Below are positions 6,774 to 14,552 of a stretch of 20,768 nucleotides of DNA, piece after piece. The notes beneath the pieces were generated by a model. That model searched no databases. It was not told the origin of the DNA and saw only the letters and a program-made list of their open reading frames with translations. The translations under genes were made by a program, and so were the position numbers. Source of the stretch: UBA5436 sp964346085 (GTDB taxonomy: Bacteria; Bacillota; Clostridia; Saccharofermentanales; DTU023); contig CAYFSZ010000019.1 of the NCBI GenBank assembly GCA_964346085.1, forward strand, positions 1-20,768, read 5' to 3'. How positions within the stretch are numbered: the first letter of the stretch is position 1; every line of letters begins with the position of its first letter.

Positions 6774-7559
6774 TCACACATCTCCATTCTTTACTGTATA
6801 TCTAAATTCTATAATATCGCCCGGCTGCAAAATATATGAACTAGCAGCAACATTTGGCATTTGCCCATTCACTAAATAAAGCCAACCACCTTGCCCATCA
6901 ACAGCATATTCAGCCAATGACTGAATTGAAACAATATATGTCCCAAACGGACCCGAATTCGTACTGACAGTCAAACCAGAACTCAAGAGTAAATCCATAG
7001 CGGTTGTATTTTGATTTACTTCATAGGCTGTAGGTCCAAGTATATATCCATTGTTCGAAATTTTTGCAGCAATTTCATTTCCTGCATTATAGGCATTGAT
7101 GCAATCAACACTTAAACTAACTTTTATCGTTGTTGGAACTGTTGTCGTCTGTACTGTCGTTTGAGCCGACGTTGTTTTCTTTTCAGTAGGTGCCTGCGTC
7201 TCAGCTTTTTTTGTCGTTATTTGATTTGCTTGTGTTGTGGCAGTTGTCGATTTTGATGTTGTATTCACTTCTGCTGTATTTTCTGAAGTTTCTAAAGTTG
7301 AATCTTTCTTTTTAGCCGATTCTTCACTATCAGAAATGCCAGCTGATTTTTCTTCTGTTTGCGATTCATCTTCACTCTTTGATGCAAAATTTTCAGTCGG
7401 TGATTCAGATTCCATTATCTCTTCTGTTTTTGTAGCGGTTTGTGCAACTTCTCTTGTCTCACTTTGTTTTTCAAACTCATTGGCTTGCTGAGAATGACAA
7501 GAACTGAGAAGAATACTTAGCAAAGTAATTAACAAGTATATTTTATATCTTTTCATCAT
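6774..7559 (-). CDS. DUF4430-domain surface lipoprotein, probable capture protein for the ECF importer
   Basis: The 261-residue precursor has a short signal peptide ending in the lipobox LSSC, with the lipidated cysteine at residue 21. A low-complexity tether of Glu, Ser, Thr and Ala (about 25-145) follows, then a globular domain (about 147-261). This domain ends in GGWLYLVNGQMPN...YILQPGDIIEFRY, the pattern of DUF4430, a fold related to the beta domain of cobalamin-binding intrinsic factor and transcobalamin. It lies directly before the T, A and S genes of an ECF importer and overlaps the upstream pseudouridine synthase gene by 17 bases. I infer that it captures a corrinoid or similar ligand at the cell surface; ligand identity is not shown by sequence. 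Two adjacent ATGs (7559, 7556) are possible starts after GAGG. Confidence 0.82.
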   Translation of the reverse strand: MMKRYKIYLLITLLSILLSSCHSQQANEFEKQSETREVAQTATKTEEIMESESPTENFASKSEDESQTEEKSAGISDSEESAKKKDSTLETSENTAEVNTTSKSTTATTQANQITTKKAETQAPTEKKTTSAQTTVQTTTVPTTIKVSLSVDCINAYNAGNEIAAKISNNGYILGPTAYEVNQNTTAMDLLLSSGLTVSTNSGPFGTYIVSIQSLAEYAVDGQGGWLYLVNGQMPNVAASSYILQPGDIIEFRYTVKNGDV

Positions 7560-8313
7560 TTTCCTCTATCGCTTGCTTATTTTTATTTTTTTCTAATAGC
7601 AAAAATAAATCTCTTTTTTCTTTTTCTGTCATTTTTCTATACTGCCCAATTTTAAGGTTTCCCAGGGCAATATTCATGATTCGTAAACGCCGCAAAAAGA
7701 TGACTCGATATCCTAATGCATCGCACATTCTTCTAATTTGACGATTCATCCCTTGGGTGATAATTAATCTAAATTTTGTTGGACTGACGGGTGTTACTTT
7801 TGCAGGTTTCGTGATTCTTCCTAGAATCTCAACTCCCTCTTCCATTCTTTCAATGAATTTTTGATTATACGGTTTATTAAGCTCAACCAAGTATTCCTTT
7901 TCATGATCAAATTCTGCGCGTACGATTTGATTAAAAATAGCGCCATCATTTGTCAATAAAATTAACCCTTCAGAATCCTGGTCAAGTCTTCCGACAGTAA
8001 ATACACGTTCAGGATAATTCAAAAAATCAATGATATTGTCCTTAATTTTGGGATTTGCAGTACATACAATTCCTTTTGGTTTATTTAATACCAAATAAAC
8101 TTTTTCTTTATTTTGAGGAGAAATAACTTGTCCATCTACCTCGACCGAATCATCTTTGTACACCTGCATCCCTAAACCGGCAACCTCACCATTAATCTTA
8201 ACTTTCCCTTGTTCAATTAATTGATCGGCATGTCGTCTACTACAATATCCACTTGATGATATGTATTTATTCAAGCGCATCGCCTGATTTTGTTTATTAT
8301 CTTTACTATTCAT
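7543..8313 (-). CDS. rluF: 23S rRNA pseudouridine synthase, RluF-like
   Basis: The 256-residue protein has an N-terminal S4 RNA-binding domain (RLNKYISSSGYCSRRHADQL, about 13-32) and an RsuA-type pseudouridine synthase domain with GRLDQDSEGLILLTNDG, catalytic Asp at 111. The stretches DHEKEYLVELNKP and MNRQIRRMCDALGYRV...RIMNIALG match what I know of E. coli RluF, which modifies U2604 of 23S rRNA. The open frame extends further upstream to 8376, but the ATG at 8313, overlapping the sensor kinase stop by eight bases, gives the normal N-terminus. A housekeeping rRNA modifier between a two-component system and a transport lipoprotein suggests transcriptional convenience rather than shared function. 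Confidence 0.88.
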   Translation of the reverse strand: MNSKDNKQNQAMRLNKYISSSGYCSRRHADQLIEQGKVKINGEVAGLGMQVYKDDSVEVDGQVISPQNKEKVYLVLNKPKGIVCTANPKIKDNIIDFLNYPERVFTVGRLDQDSEGLILLTNDGAIFNQIVRAEFDHEKEYLVELNKPYNQKFIERMEEGVEILGRITKPAKVTPVSPTKFRLIITQGMNRQIRRMCDALGYRVIFLRRLRIMNIALGNLKIGQYRKMTEKEKRDLFLLLEKNKNKQAIEENDEKI

Positions 8314-10171
8314 TTTCAATATCACTTTCATATACATCTTTGAGATGTAATTCAGAGCGCATAACATCTTGCGCATACGGCATGCTTAAAGTGAATATGG
8401 AACCCACATTTACCTGGCTAGTTACACTAAGTGAATGTCCCATCTGTGTAGCCAATTCTTTTGCTATCGATAAACCCAGTCCAGTACCATGCTCATTATG
8501 TGATTTATCCGCTTTGTAGAATCTTTCGAAAACATATGGAATGTCTTCTGTTTTGATTCCACATCCATCATCTTGTATAGAAATTGAAAGCTTGTCCACC
8601 TCTTCTATTACATACATTGAAATATGCCCATCTGGTTCAGTAAATTTCACAGCGTTCTCCATCATAATGGTCAAAATTTGAGAAATTCTATCTGCTTTCC
8701 CCCAAACTGCTGGATATTCAATGTTCAGATTGGACGTTTCAAAATGAATGCCTTTCTGATCAGCTAATACTTCAAAACGAATCGCCATATCAATCAAGTC
8801 ATTTTGTAAATTAACTGGACCAAGATTTGTTGTTTTCTCAGAAGTTTGAATTCTAGATAATTCCAGCATGTCGTCTATTAAATGTGAAAGCCTAATTGTC
8901 TCTCTAAGTAAAATCGCATAATATCGTTTTTTATTTTCTTCCGATTTGACTAGTCCATCATTCAATGGTTCTAACAAGCCACGCATTGCCGTAATAGGTG
9001 TTCGCAATTCATGGGAAACATTGGACACATATTCATGCCTGGTTTGTTCAAGTTTCTCCGTTTCCGTAACATCCCTAAACAAGCCAACAGCTCCTATTAG
9101 AATATCTTCACTATCAAACAAAGGCGAAATAATACAGTTGATTTTATTTTGTCCTGATTTTTTAATTTCAATGATAATTTCTTTTTCTTGAATACAAGCA
9201 TCAAATAAACTATCTATATCTGCAATCCGCAATAATTCATCGGCAGAATACAATTTTGAATTCATGTGGAATAATTGCCAAATAATATCGTTAAACTGTG
9301 TGACATTTCCGTTCTCATCTACCGCTACAATACCTTCTGCGATACCGTCAATGATAAGTTGCAACTGATTTTTTTCTTTGGTTAATTTATTGATATTATT
9401 CTCTAATTCTGAAGATAAATGATTAAAGGCGTTGACTAAATAAGAAATCTCATTGTTTTCTTCTTTTGTTTTTAAGCGATGTGAAAAATCCCCGGCAATC
9501 ATGGCTGATGCTGCATTACGCATTTCAGTTAGCGGTTTCACCATGCGACTTGCAAAAAAGAGCACCGGAATAACAACGATTAAACCAACAACAATTGCAG
9601 AAATCAACAAAGCTATATTTAAGCTATTATAACTAGCTTTTAACTCCTGCATTGTTTGGAACATCATAACTGTTCCAACTAAATTACCCTCTCTTTGACT
9701 ATTATCGAGGATAGGGACAGCTACCATTAACAAATCTTGGTCTATCACTTCTAAATGAAGTGTTTTGGACGTTCTCTCATTCGTTGTAATGACTTTTCTT
9801 AGCATTTCATTAAAATCATTATTAATATTGTCTAAAAGATTATCAGGAATATTTTCTGGATAATTATATGCTAGAATTTGCCCATTAGCATCTGTAATAT
9901 ACGTTCCCGTCTCATAAAACCTTATAGATAAAGATAAAACTCGTATGATATTATCATCAACCACATTATCATTTTCCGATAATAAATAAGAAATAAGTTG
10001 TGCTTGATCAAATAAATCTTCCGATTTCATTCTCTGAAAAGCTGGTCTAGCAATTTGTGAATAGGCAATACTAGTCAGAACGCTCCAAAAAATCAATGCC
10101 ACCAATAAAGTGACAAAGATTCTACGAAAAAGAAAGTTTTCTGACATTGATTTATGCTTATTCTGATCCAT
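8306..10171 (-). CDS. Membrane sensor histidine kinase (PhoR/WalK-like)
   Basis: The 621-residue kinase has, in order, a membrane helix (about 14-38), an extracellular sensor domain (about 40-183), a second helix (about 184-208), a HAMP linker (about 208-260), a PAS domain (about 268-372), a HisKA domain with the phosphorylated His387 in VSHELRTP, and a HATPase domain with N506 (N box), DDGCGI (534-539) and GTGLGL (562-567). This is the layout of PhoR, ResE and WalK kinases, here with an extracellular sensor domain. It starts two bases after the response regulator stop. Stimulus and targets are unknown; co-transcription with an importer and proximity to a phosphate transporter-like gene are only hints. 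Confidence 0.94.
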   Translation of the reverse strand: MDQNKHKSMSENFLFRRIFVTLLVALIFWSVLTSIAYSQIARPAFQRMKSEDLFDQAQLISYLLSENDNVVDDNIIRVLSLSIRFYETGTYITDANGQILAYNYPENIPDNLLDNINNDFNEMLRKVITTNERTSKTLHLEVIDQDLLMVAVPILDNSQREGNLVGTVMMFQTMQELKASYNSLNIALLISAIVVGLIVVIPVLFFASRMVKPLTEMRNAASAMIAGDFSHRLKTKEENNEISYLVNAFNHLSSELENNINKLTKEKNQLQLIIDGIAEGIVAVDENGNVTQFNDIIWQLFHMNSKLYSADELLRIADIDSLFDACIQEKEIIIEIKKSGQNKINCIISPLFDSEDILIGAVGLFRDVTETEKLEQTRHEYVSNVSHELRTPITAMRGLLEPLNDGLVKSEENKKRYYAILLRETIRLSHLIDDMLELSRIQTSEKTTNLGPVNLQNDLIDMAIRFEVLADQKGIHFETSNLNIEYPAVWGKADRISQILTIMMENAVKFTEPDGHISMYVIEEVDKLSISIQDDGCGIKTEDIPYVFERFYKADKSHNEHGTGLGLSIAKELATQMGHSLSVTSQVNVGSIFTLSMPYAQDVMRSELHLKDVYESDIENE

Positions 10172-10173
10172 GA

Positions 10174-10869
10174 TTAATGTCCAGGTTCAAATTTATAACC
10201 TACTCCATAGACTGTGATTAAAGCATATTTATGATGATCACTGTCTATTTTTTGACGGATTCTTTTGATATGTGTATCAACAGTTCTCGTATCCCCAAAA
10301 AAATCATATCCCCATACTTGAGATAATATCTGTTCTCTATCCATAACTTGACCAGGATTCGAGGCTAACAAATATAAAATTTCTACTTCTTTTGGCGTAC
10401 AAGCAACTGGTTGATCATCAACGAGCACTTCATAATTATCTATATTAATTTCTAAGCCTTCAAAACGTAAGATAGAAGATGATTTTGCATTATCAGAGTC
10501 TCCCGATCGACGCAAAACTGCTTTTACTCTAGCAACAACTTCACGAGGACTAAATGGTTTAACAATATAATCATCAGCACCTAGTTCAAGACCTAGAATA
10601 CGGTCAATTTCTTCTCCTTTAGCCGTCAACATAATAATCGGAACATTGCTATCTTTTCTGATTTCACGGCAAACTTCCATACCCGAAACATTTGGCATCA
10701 TCAAATCTAAAATAATTAAATCTGGTTTTTTCTCTTTAAAAACGGAAATTGCTTCAGCACCATCATAACAAGAAATATATTTATAATTTTCTTCTTCTAA
10801 ATAAATACTCAGCGATTCATGGACAATCGGTTCATCATCGCAAATTAATATCAAAGGTACTTTATTCAT
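10174..10869 (-). CDS. OmpR/PhoB-family response regulator
   Basis: The 231-residue protein has a receiver domain (about 6-118) with the acidic pocket D11/D12, the phospho-acceptor D55 in LIILDLMMPN, T82 and K104. A winged-helix DNA-binding domain of the OmpR type follows (about 130-229, with the late TRTVDTHIKRIRQKI recognition-helix pattern). All key residues are present. It is the first gene of the run, with a GGGGG ribosome site about eleven bases upstream, and pairs with the kinase that follows. The closest named families are PhoB/PhoP and WalR; I cannot choose between them. Confidence 0.94.
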   Translation of the reverse strand: MNKVPLILICDDEPIVHESLSIYLEEENYKYISCYDGAEAISVFKEKKPDLIILDLMMPNVSGMEVCREIRKDSNVPIIMLTAKGEEIDRILGLELGADDYIVKPFSPREVVARVKAVLRRSGDSDNAKSSSILRFEGLEINIDNYEVLVDDQPVACTPKEVEILYLLASNPGQVMDREQILSQVWGYDFFGDTRTVDTHIKRIRQKIDSDHHKYALITVYGVGYKFEPGH

Positions 10870-10910
10870 TTTTATATATGCCCCCTTTATTTGTTCTTAT
10901 TTATCGTATA

Positions 10911-10919
10911 AGTATAGCA
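10911..10919 (-). promoter_or_regulatory. Extended -10 promoter of the response regulator operon
   Basis: On the minus strand TGCTATACT (complement of 10911-10919) is an extended -10 element with a TG one base before TATACT. No good -35 is seen at 17 bases (ATTTTA), as often with extended -10 promoters. The start would be near 10904, about 35 bases before the ATG. Confidence 0.65.
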
Positions 10920-10940
10920 TATATGGGGCTATATAAAATG

Positions 10941-10971
10941 AAAAAAACCGAATGACTTGGTCATTCGGTTT
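10941..10971 (-). terminator. Terminator of the acyl ligase gene
   Basis: An 11-bp stem AAACCGAATGA (10945-10955) / TCATTCGGTTT (10961-10971), five-base loop, has an A7 run on its left. On the minus strand it is followed by a T-run, so it ends the ligase transcript just before the response regulator promoter. It has a poor U-tract on the plus strand. Confidence 0.88.
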
Positions 10972-10997
10972 CATCATTTTACAAACTCTAATTAATG

Positions 10998-12836
10998 TTA
11001 TTTCGACTCAAATTGATCGATATTTTGCTTGCTAATTTGATCCCATTTCAAATTTAAAGCAGCTTTCATTTTTTCTAATCGTTTCTTTTCTTCTTCTCTC
11101 TTCACCTTTAGTGTAGATGTTGAAATCATATCTTTATAACTGTAAAAATATATTTTGATACGCTTGAAGTCAGGAATTTTTTCATTAATATCCTGTAATA
11201 ACTTATCGAGTATTTTTCGAATTTCAATGTCATCTGGCAATTTTTCATCTAGTTTATTCAAAACGAATTTGACAGATAGCACACTTTGTTCATTTCCTGT
11301 CGGCTGACTGAAAACCATTGAGTCTTTGATAATAGCTACTTGCTGTGCTTTGATTAATGATTCAATTTCTTCAGGAAAAACTTTTTTCCCTGAATCTAAT
11401 ACTATCATCGATTTTTTTCTTCCTGTAATTTTAAAGGTATTGGTTTTTTCATCATAAATGCCTAAGTCTCCTGTTCTGAACCAACCGTCTTCAGTAAACG
11501 CTTCTTTTGTTGCTTCTTCATTTTCATAATAACTATGCATCAATATAGGACCACGAACGAGTAATTCACCAGGTTCTGCTGGATTATCTGAATCAATTTT
11601 CGCCTCCACTGTTGGCAGCGGCTGTCCAATCGTACCTGGTTGGAAAACAAAATCATTGTTCGCGATGGCTACGGGAGCTGTTTCTGTTAAGCCATAACCT
11701 TCATATACTCTAATACCGATTGCATCAAAAAATTCTATCTGGTCTTTTTTCATCGGTGCAGCACCAATAATCGCAATTTCTAAATTCCCAATTGCTGCTA
11801 ACACATCCTTAAATAATTTACGGCGAATATCTATCCCTATTTTTCTTAAAAACCCACTCAACTTCAAGGCAAAATTTATTTTTTTCACTTTATTTTGCTT
11901 TTTGACTTGCAGCATTATTTTGTTATAAAAGCTGTCGAAAATTGCTGGAACACCAATAAACATTTGCGTTTGATACTCTTGCAAATTCTTTTGTACATAA
12001 CGCAAACCGTCATATATATGAATATGTCCACCAACTGAGATAACTCCTAACATGCCACAAGTACTTTCAAAAGCATGGTTCAAAGGCAACATGCTCAGTG
12101 TTCTCATTCGTTTTGGAAAATCAATAATGCCATGTAAAGCCGCTACGTCAGAGGTAATTGCTTTTTGTGTTAACAAAACCCCTTTTGACATCGCAGTTGT
12201 ACCGGATGTAAAAATCAAGATACTAGGTTCATTCTCATCCTTTTCTTGATATTTCAATGACGAACCTTGTTGTGCAGCCATTTTTCCTTCTTCTATTAAA
12301 CCTGAAAACTCTATTATTTCTACGTCTTCACTTAAGGATTTTATCAATTTCAAATAATTCTCTTGCATGGATTTAGTTGCAACTTTTGTATTCATGACCT
12401 GAATTAATTTTAAGGAATTCAAAATATCAATGTGTTCAGAGAATTTAAGCAATGTTATCAAGTCGATACAAAGCATGTCAGCTTTCGAACGAATCAGCAA
12501 TTGCACTAACTCTTCAGCCGTCAATAAATTATCTAACGGTATGAGCATATCCTGGCATTTTGCGGCAGCTAAATACGAGGCAATCCAATAATAACTATTC
12601 GCACCAACAATCGCTAATTTTTGATTGGTTAATCCTCGATTGGACCAAGCTAATCGTAATGCATCGATATTATCTGAAAACTCTTGATAGGTTAACGTAA
12701 TAGGTTCATCTTTCGGAGTTTCACGATATGTTATTGCCTCATGATTTGCAGATTTTTGAACTCTCTGTTCAAACAAGTCTGAGATATCCTTATAAACGGG
12801 CATATCGAAATAAGCTTTTCCTTTAATAATTGTCAT
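10998..12836 (-). CDS. AMP-binding acyl-CoA/acyl-ACP ligase (FadD-like)
   Basis: The protein of about 612 residues belongs to the ANL adenylating family, which activates a carboxylate with ATP and passes it to CoA or an ACP. Using the first-ATG numbering, it shows the phosphate-binding motif TSGTTAMSKG (211-220), the adenylate-binding motif YGLTETAP (382-389), GWFRTGDLG (452-460) and the hinge GRKK (473-476), plus a C-terminal Lys in TSTLKVKRE suited as catalytic lysine. Length fits long-chain fatty-acid ligases. Two ATGs are adjacent (12839, 12836); the second is better spaced from AAGGAG. Its promoter carries a 24-bp palindrome related to the one at acpP, so I infer activation of fatty acids, possibly onto ACP. 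Chain length and acceptor are unknown. Confidence 0.9.
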   Translation of the reverse strand: MTIIKGKAYFDMPVYKDISDLFEQRVQKSANHEAITYRETPKDEPITLTYQEFSDNIDALRLAWSNRGLTNQKLAIVGANSYYWIASYLAAAKCQDMLIPLDNLLTAEELVQLLIRSKADMLCIDLITLLKFSEHIDILNSLKLIQVMNTKVATKSMQENYLKLIKSLSEDVEIIEFSGLIEEGKMAAQQGSSLKYQEKDENEPSILIFTSGTTAMSKGVLLTQKAITSDVAALHGIIDFPKRMRTLSMLPLNHAFESTCGMLGVISVGGHIHIYDGLRYVQKNLQEYQTQMFIGVPAIFDSFYNKIMLQVKKQNKVKKINFALKLSGFLRKIGIDIRRKLFKDVLAAIGNLEIAIIGAAPMKKDQIEFFDAIGIRVYEGYGLTETAPVAIANNDFVFQPGTIGQPLPTVEAKIDSDNPAEPGELLVRGPILMHSYYENEEATKEAFTEDGWFRTGDLGIYDEKTNTFKITGRKKSMIVLDSGKKVFPEEIESLIKAQQVAIIKDSMVFSQPTGNEQSVLSVKFVLNKLDEKLPDDIEIRKILDKLLQDINEKIPDFKRIKIYFYSYKDMISTSTLKVKREEEKKRLEKMKAALNLKWDQISKQNIDQFESK

Positions 12837-12862
12837 CATAACTCCTTCACGAATGAATTTTT

Positions 12863-12886
12863 ATTAGTTAAAAATTTTTAACTAAT
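12863..12886. promoter_or_regulatory. 24-bp perfect palindrome, operator of the acyl ligase
   Basis: The half site ATTAGTTAAAAA (12863-12874) is mirrored exactly by 12875-12886. It covers the predicted transcription start (about 12884) and early leader of the ligase gene, ending about 27 bases before the ATG. There is no loop, so it is a dyad for a dimeric repressor rather than a terminator. It shares TTTTAACTA with the near-palindrome at acpP; a MarR-type protein is the natural candidate. Confidence 0.75.
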
Positions 12887-12890
12887 TTAC

Positions 12891-12919
12891 ACAATAAAGA
12901 TATTTCCTTTATTTGTCAA
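12891..12919 (-). promoter_or_regulatory. Promoter of the acyl ligase gene
   Basis: On the minus strand TTGACA (complement of 12914-12919) lies in the last codons of the upstream TIM-barrel gene. After 17 bases comes TATTGT (complement of 12891-12896), 4/6 to consensus. The palindrome at 12863-12886 follows at once, as expected of a repressible promoter. Confidence 0.7.
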
Positions 12920-13667
12920 CGTTTCTTTTTTGTAAATCTTCAAATTGGTTAAGTGTTAGCCCATCATGAGCATCCATAAAGTCCTGTCTTCTCTCTGCTC
13001 TATACTTTTTCATTTTCTCAGCAAATAAGTCAGCATTTGTCGGCGGTTTCCAACTAATCGCATTCGCTCCCGCTTCAATCGCTGCAAGTATTGTTTCATT
13101 ACTTGGACCTCCAGTCGCGATAATTGGCATTTCGGGATATTTCTTTCTTAGCCTTTCAACTAATTTGGGTGTATCTTTTCCGTTTGCGACATTCAAAATA
13201 TCTACGCCTGCTTCAATTTTTTCATCAATCGCATCATAAAAAGAAACCACAGTTGAGATAATTGGACAATCGACCATATGATTCACTTTATTTATCGTAT
13301 CGACAGAAGATAAAGAATTCAGTACAACACCCATCGCTCCTCTCGCTTCCGAAAATTGAGCCATATAAGCACTACGCATGCCTTTTGTTACGCCTCCTCC
13401 AACACCTGCAAAAACAGGCATGCTAGCGACGGTTGTAATGGCTTCAATAATCGAAGGAAGGGGTGATTGTGGATAGACTGCTAAAATCGCATCCGCATCA
13501 GTATAAGCAATCGTAGCTACATCTGTAGTGAACAAAAAAGACTTTAATCGACGATTAAACACTTTAATTCCTGAGCATTCGCGTATGATGGAAGGGACCT
13601 CAATAATCGCATCTGCACGCAAAGAAGAGCTAACTTGAGGTATTTTTTTCTCGTTTTTTTTTGACAT
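12909..13667 (-). CDS. TIM-barrel family protein of unknown function
   Basis: I place this 252-residue protein in the (beta/alpha)8 barrel superfamily but do not recognise a characterised member; similar proteins are often labelled hydrolase without evidence. Alternating short hydrophobic strands and helices run through it. Gly-rich loops occur at GVGGGVTKG (88-96) and at IIATGGPSNETILAAIEAGA (182-201); the latter resembles the phosphate-binding end of ThiE/NanE/TrpF-like barrels, so a phosphorylated substrate is plausible. The open frame reaches to 13877, but the ATG at 13667 has a textbook AGGAGG (about 13673-13679) and gives a clean N-terminus. No terminator separates it from the acyl ligase, so partial co-transcription is possible. 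Confidence 0.75.
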   Translation of the reverse strand: MSKKNEKKIPQVSSSLRADAIIEVPSIIRECSGIKVFNRRLKSFLFTTDVATIAYTDADAILAVYPQSPLPSIIEAITTVASMPVFAGVGGGVTKGMRSAYMAQFSEARGAMGVVLNSLSSVDTINKVNHMVDCPIISTVVSFYDAIDEKIEAGVDILNVANGKDTPKLVERLRKKYPEMPIIATGGPSNETILAAIEAGANAISWKPPTNADLFAEKMKKYRAERRQDFMDAHDGLTLNQFEDLQKRNVDK

Positions 13668-13711
13668 ATAGATCCTCCTATCAAGAAGATAATTGTAGTA
13701 TACTAAATTTC

Positions 13712-13741
13712 TTAGCAAAATATGTTTAAGACTTGTATACT
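13712..13741 (+). promoter_or_regulatory. Possible promoter of the RluA-type synthase operon
   Basis: TTAGCA (13712-13717), 18 bases, then TATACT (13736-13741). The -10 box is good and the -35 is weak (4/6). It lies in the 140-base gap between divergent genes. A second TATACT on the other strand (complement of 13697-13702) may serve the TIM-barrel gene but lacks a clear -35. Confidence 0.4.
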
Positions 13742-13808
13742 TTATCTGAACAATTTTGAAATAAGTATTCATGTCATCATTCAATTGCACACAACGAAGG
13801 AGAAAATA

Positions 13809-14537
13809 ATGCCAAAAGAAAAAATCAATTATAAAAGCGAAGAATATACAATTCATGTTCTTTATGAAGATAATCATATCTTAATTGCCGAAAAACCAGT
13901 TGGTATGCTTTCTCAAGAAGATGCAACTGGAGATGTTGATTTGCTTTCCATCATGAAAGAATATTTAAGAGTAAAATATAATAAACCTGGCGATGCTTGG
14001 CTCGGCTTAGTCCATCGAATCGATCGTCCCGTGAGTGGACTTGTTGCTTTTGCTAAAACCTCAAAAGCCGCTTCAAGACTTTCTGAACAAATGCGTCAAC
14101 ATACATTTATTCGTAAATATGAAGCTGTTACACATGGTAAAATTCAGCCACAAAATGCTGTATGGAAAGACCATATTTCAAAAAGCAAAATCAAAGGTAA
14201 ATACATTGCTGATACCAATTTAGATTCCCGCTATGCGGACAAATATCATTCCTGCGAGCTAAGCTATCAAGTCAAAGATTATGATGCAAAAAATAAAATT
14301 ACATTAGTTGAAGTTGAATTGAAAACTGGTAGAAGTCATCAAATTCGCTGTCAGATGAAAGCACATGGTCATCCTCTAGTCGGTGATCGTTTGTATGGCA
14401 AATTAACTGATATTGACCGTGAGTCAGAAGGCCCTGCTTTATATTCTTCCTTCTTGCAATTCAAACATCCTACTCGTGATGAAATCATGATATTCAGAAA
14501 TCATTCCTCTGAATTCCCTTTTAACTTATTCAAATAA
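13809..14537 (+). CDS. RluA-family RNA pseudouridine synthase without S4 domain
   Basis: The 242-residue enzyme carries the RluA/RluD catalytic motif LVHRIDRPVSGLVAFAKT with the nucleophilic Asp at residue 72. Further family landmarks are ILIAEKPVGMLS near the N-terminus and GRSHQIRCQMKAHGHPLVGD towards the C-terminus. It converts uridine to pseudouridine in rRNA or tRNA; the target site is not predictable from sequence. It lacks the N-terminal S4 domain found in RluC and RluD, like RluA itself. The open frame begins at 13722, but the ATG at 13809 with AAGGAG upstream is the sensible start. The next gene follows after 15 bases. Confidence 0.88.
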   Translation: MPKEKINYKSEEYTIHVLYEDNHILIAEKPVGMLSQEDATGDVDLLSIMKEYLRVKYNKPGDAWLGLVHRIDRPVSGLVAFAKTSKAASRLSEQMRQHTFIRKYEAVTHGKIQPQNAVWKDHISKSKIKGKYIADTNLDSRYADKYHSCELSYQVKDYDAKNKITLVEVELKTGRSHQIRCQMKAHGHPLVGDRLYGKLTDIDRESEGPALYSSFLQFKHPTRDEIMIFRNHSSEFPFNLFK

Positions 14538-14552
14538 CAAAGGAGAACGAAA

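Noticed and set aside
8314..8376. Upstream start of the RluF-like protein
   Set aside because: This stretch is entirely inside the sensor kinase coding region and is not needed for the S4 domain, which begins about twelve residues after the ATG at 8313.
12863..12886. Intrinsic terminator of the TIM-barrel gene
   Set aside because: The palindrome has no loop and no GC core, and it sits on the predicted start site of the ligase promoter. An operator fits better.
13668..13877. N-terminal extension of the TIM-barrel protein
   Set aside because: The extra residues are low-complexity hydrophobic or aromatic, overlap the divergent promoter region, and lie upstream of a textbook AGGAGG that sets the start at 13667.
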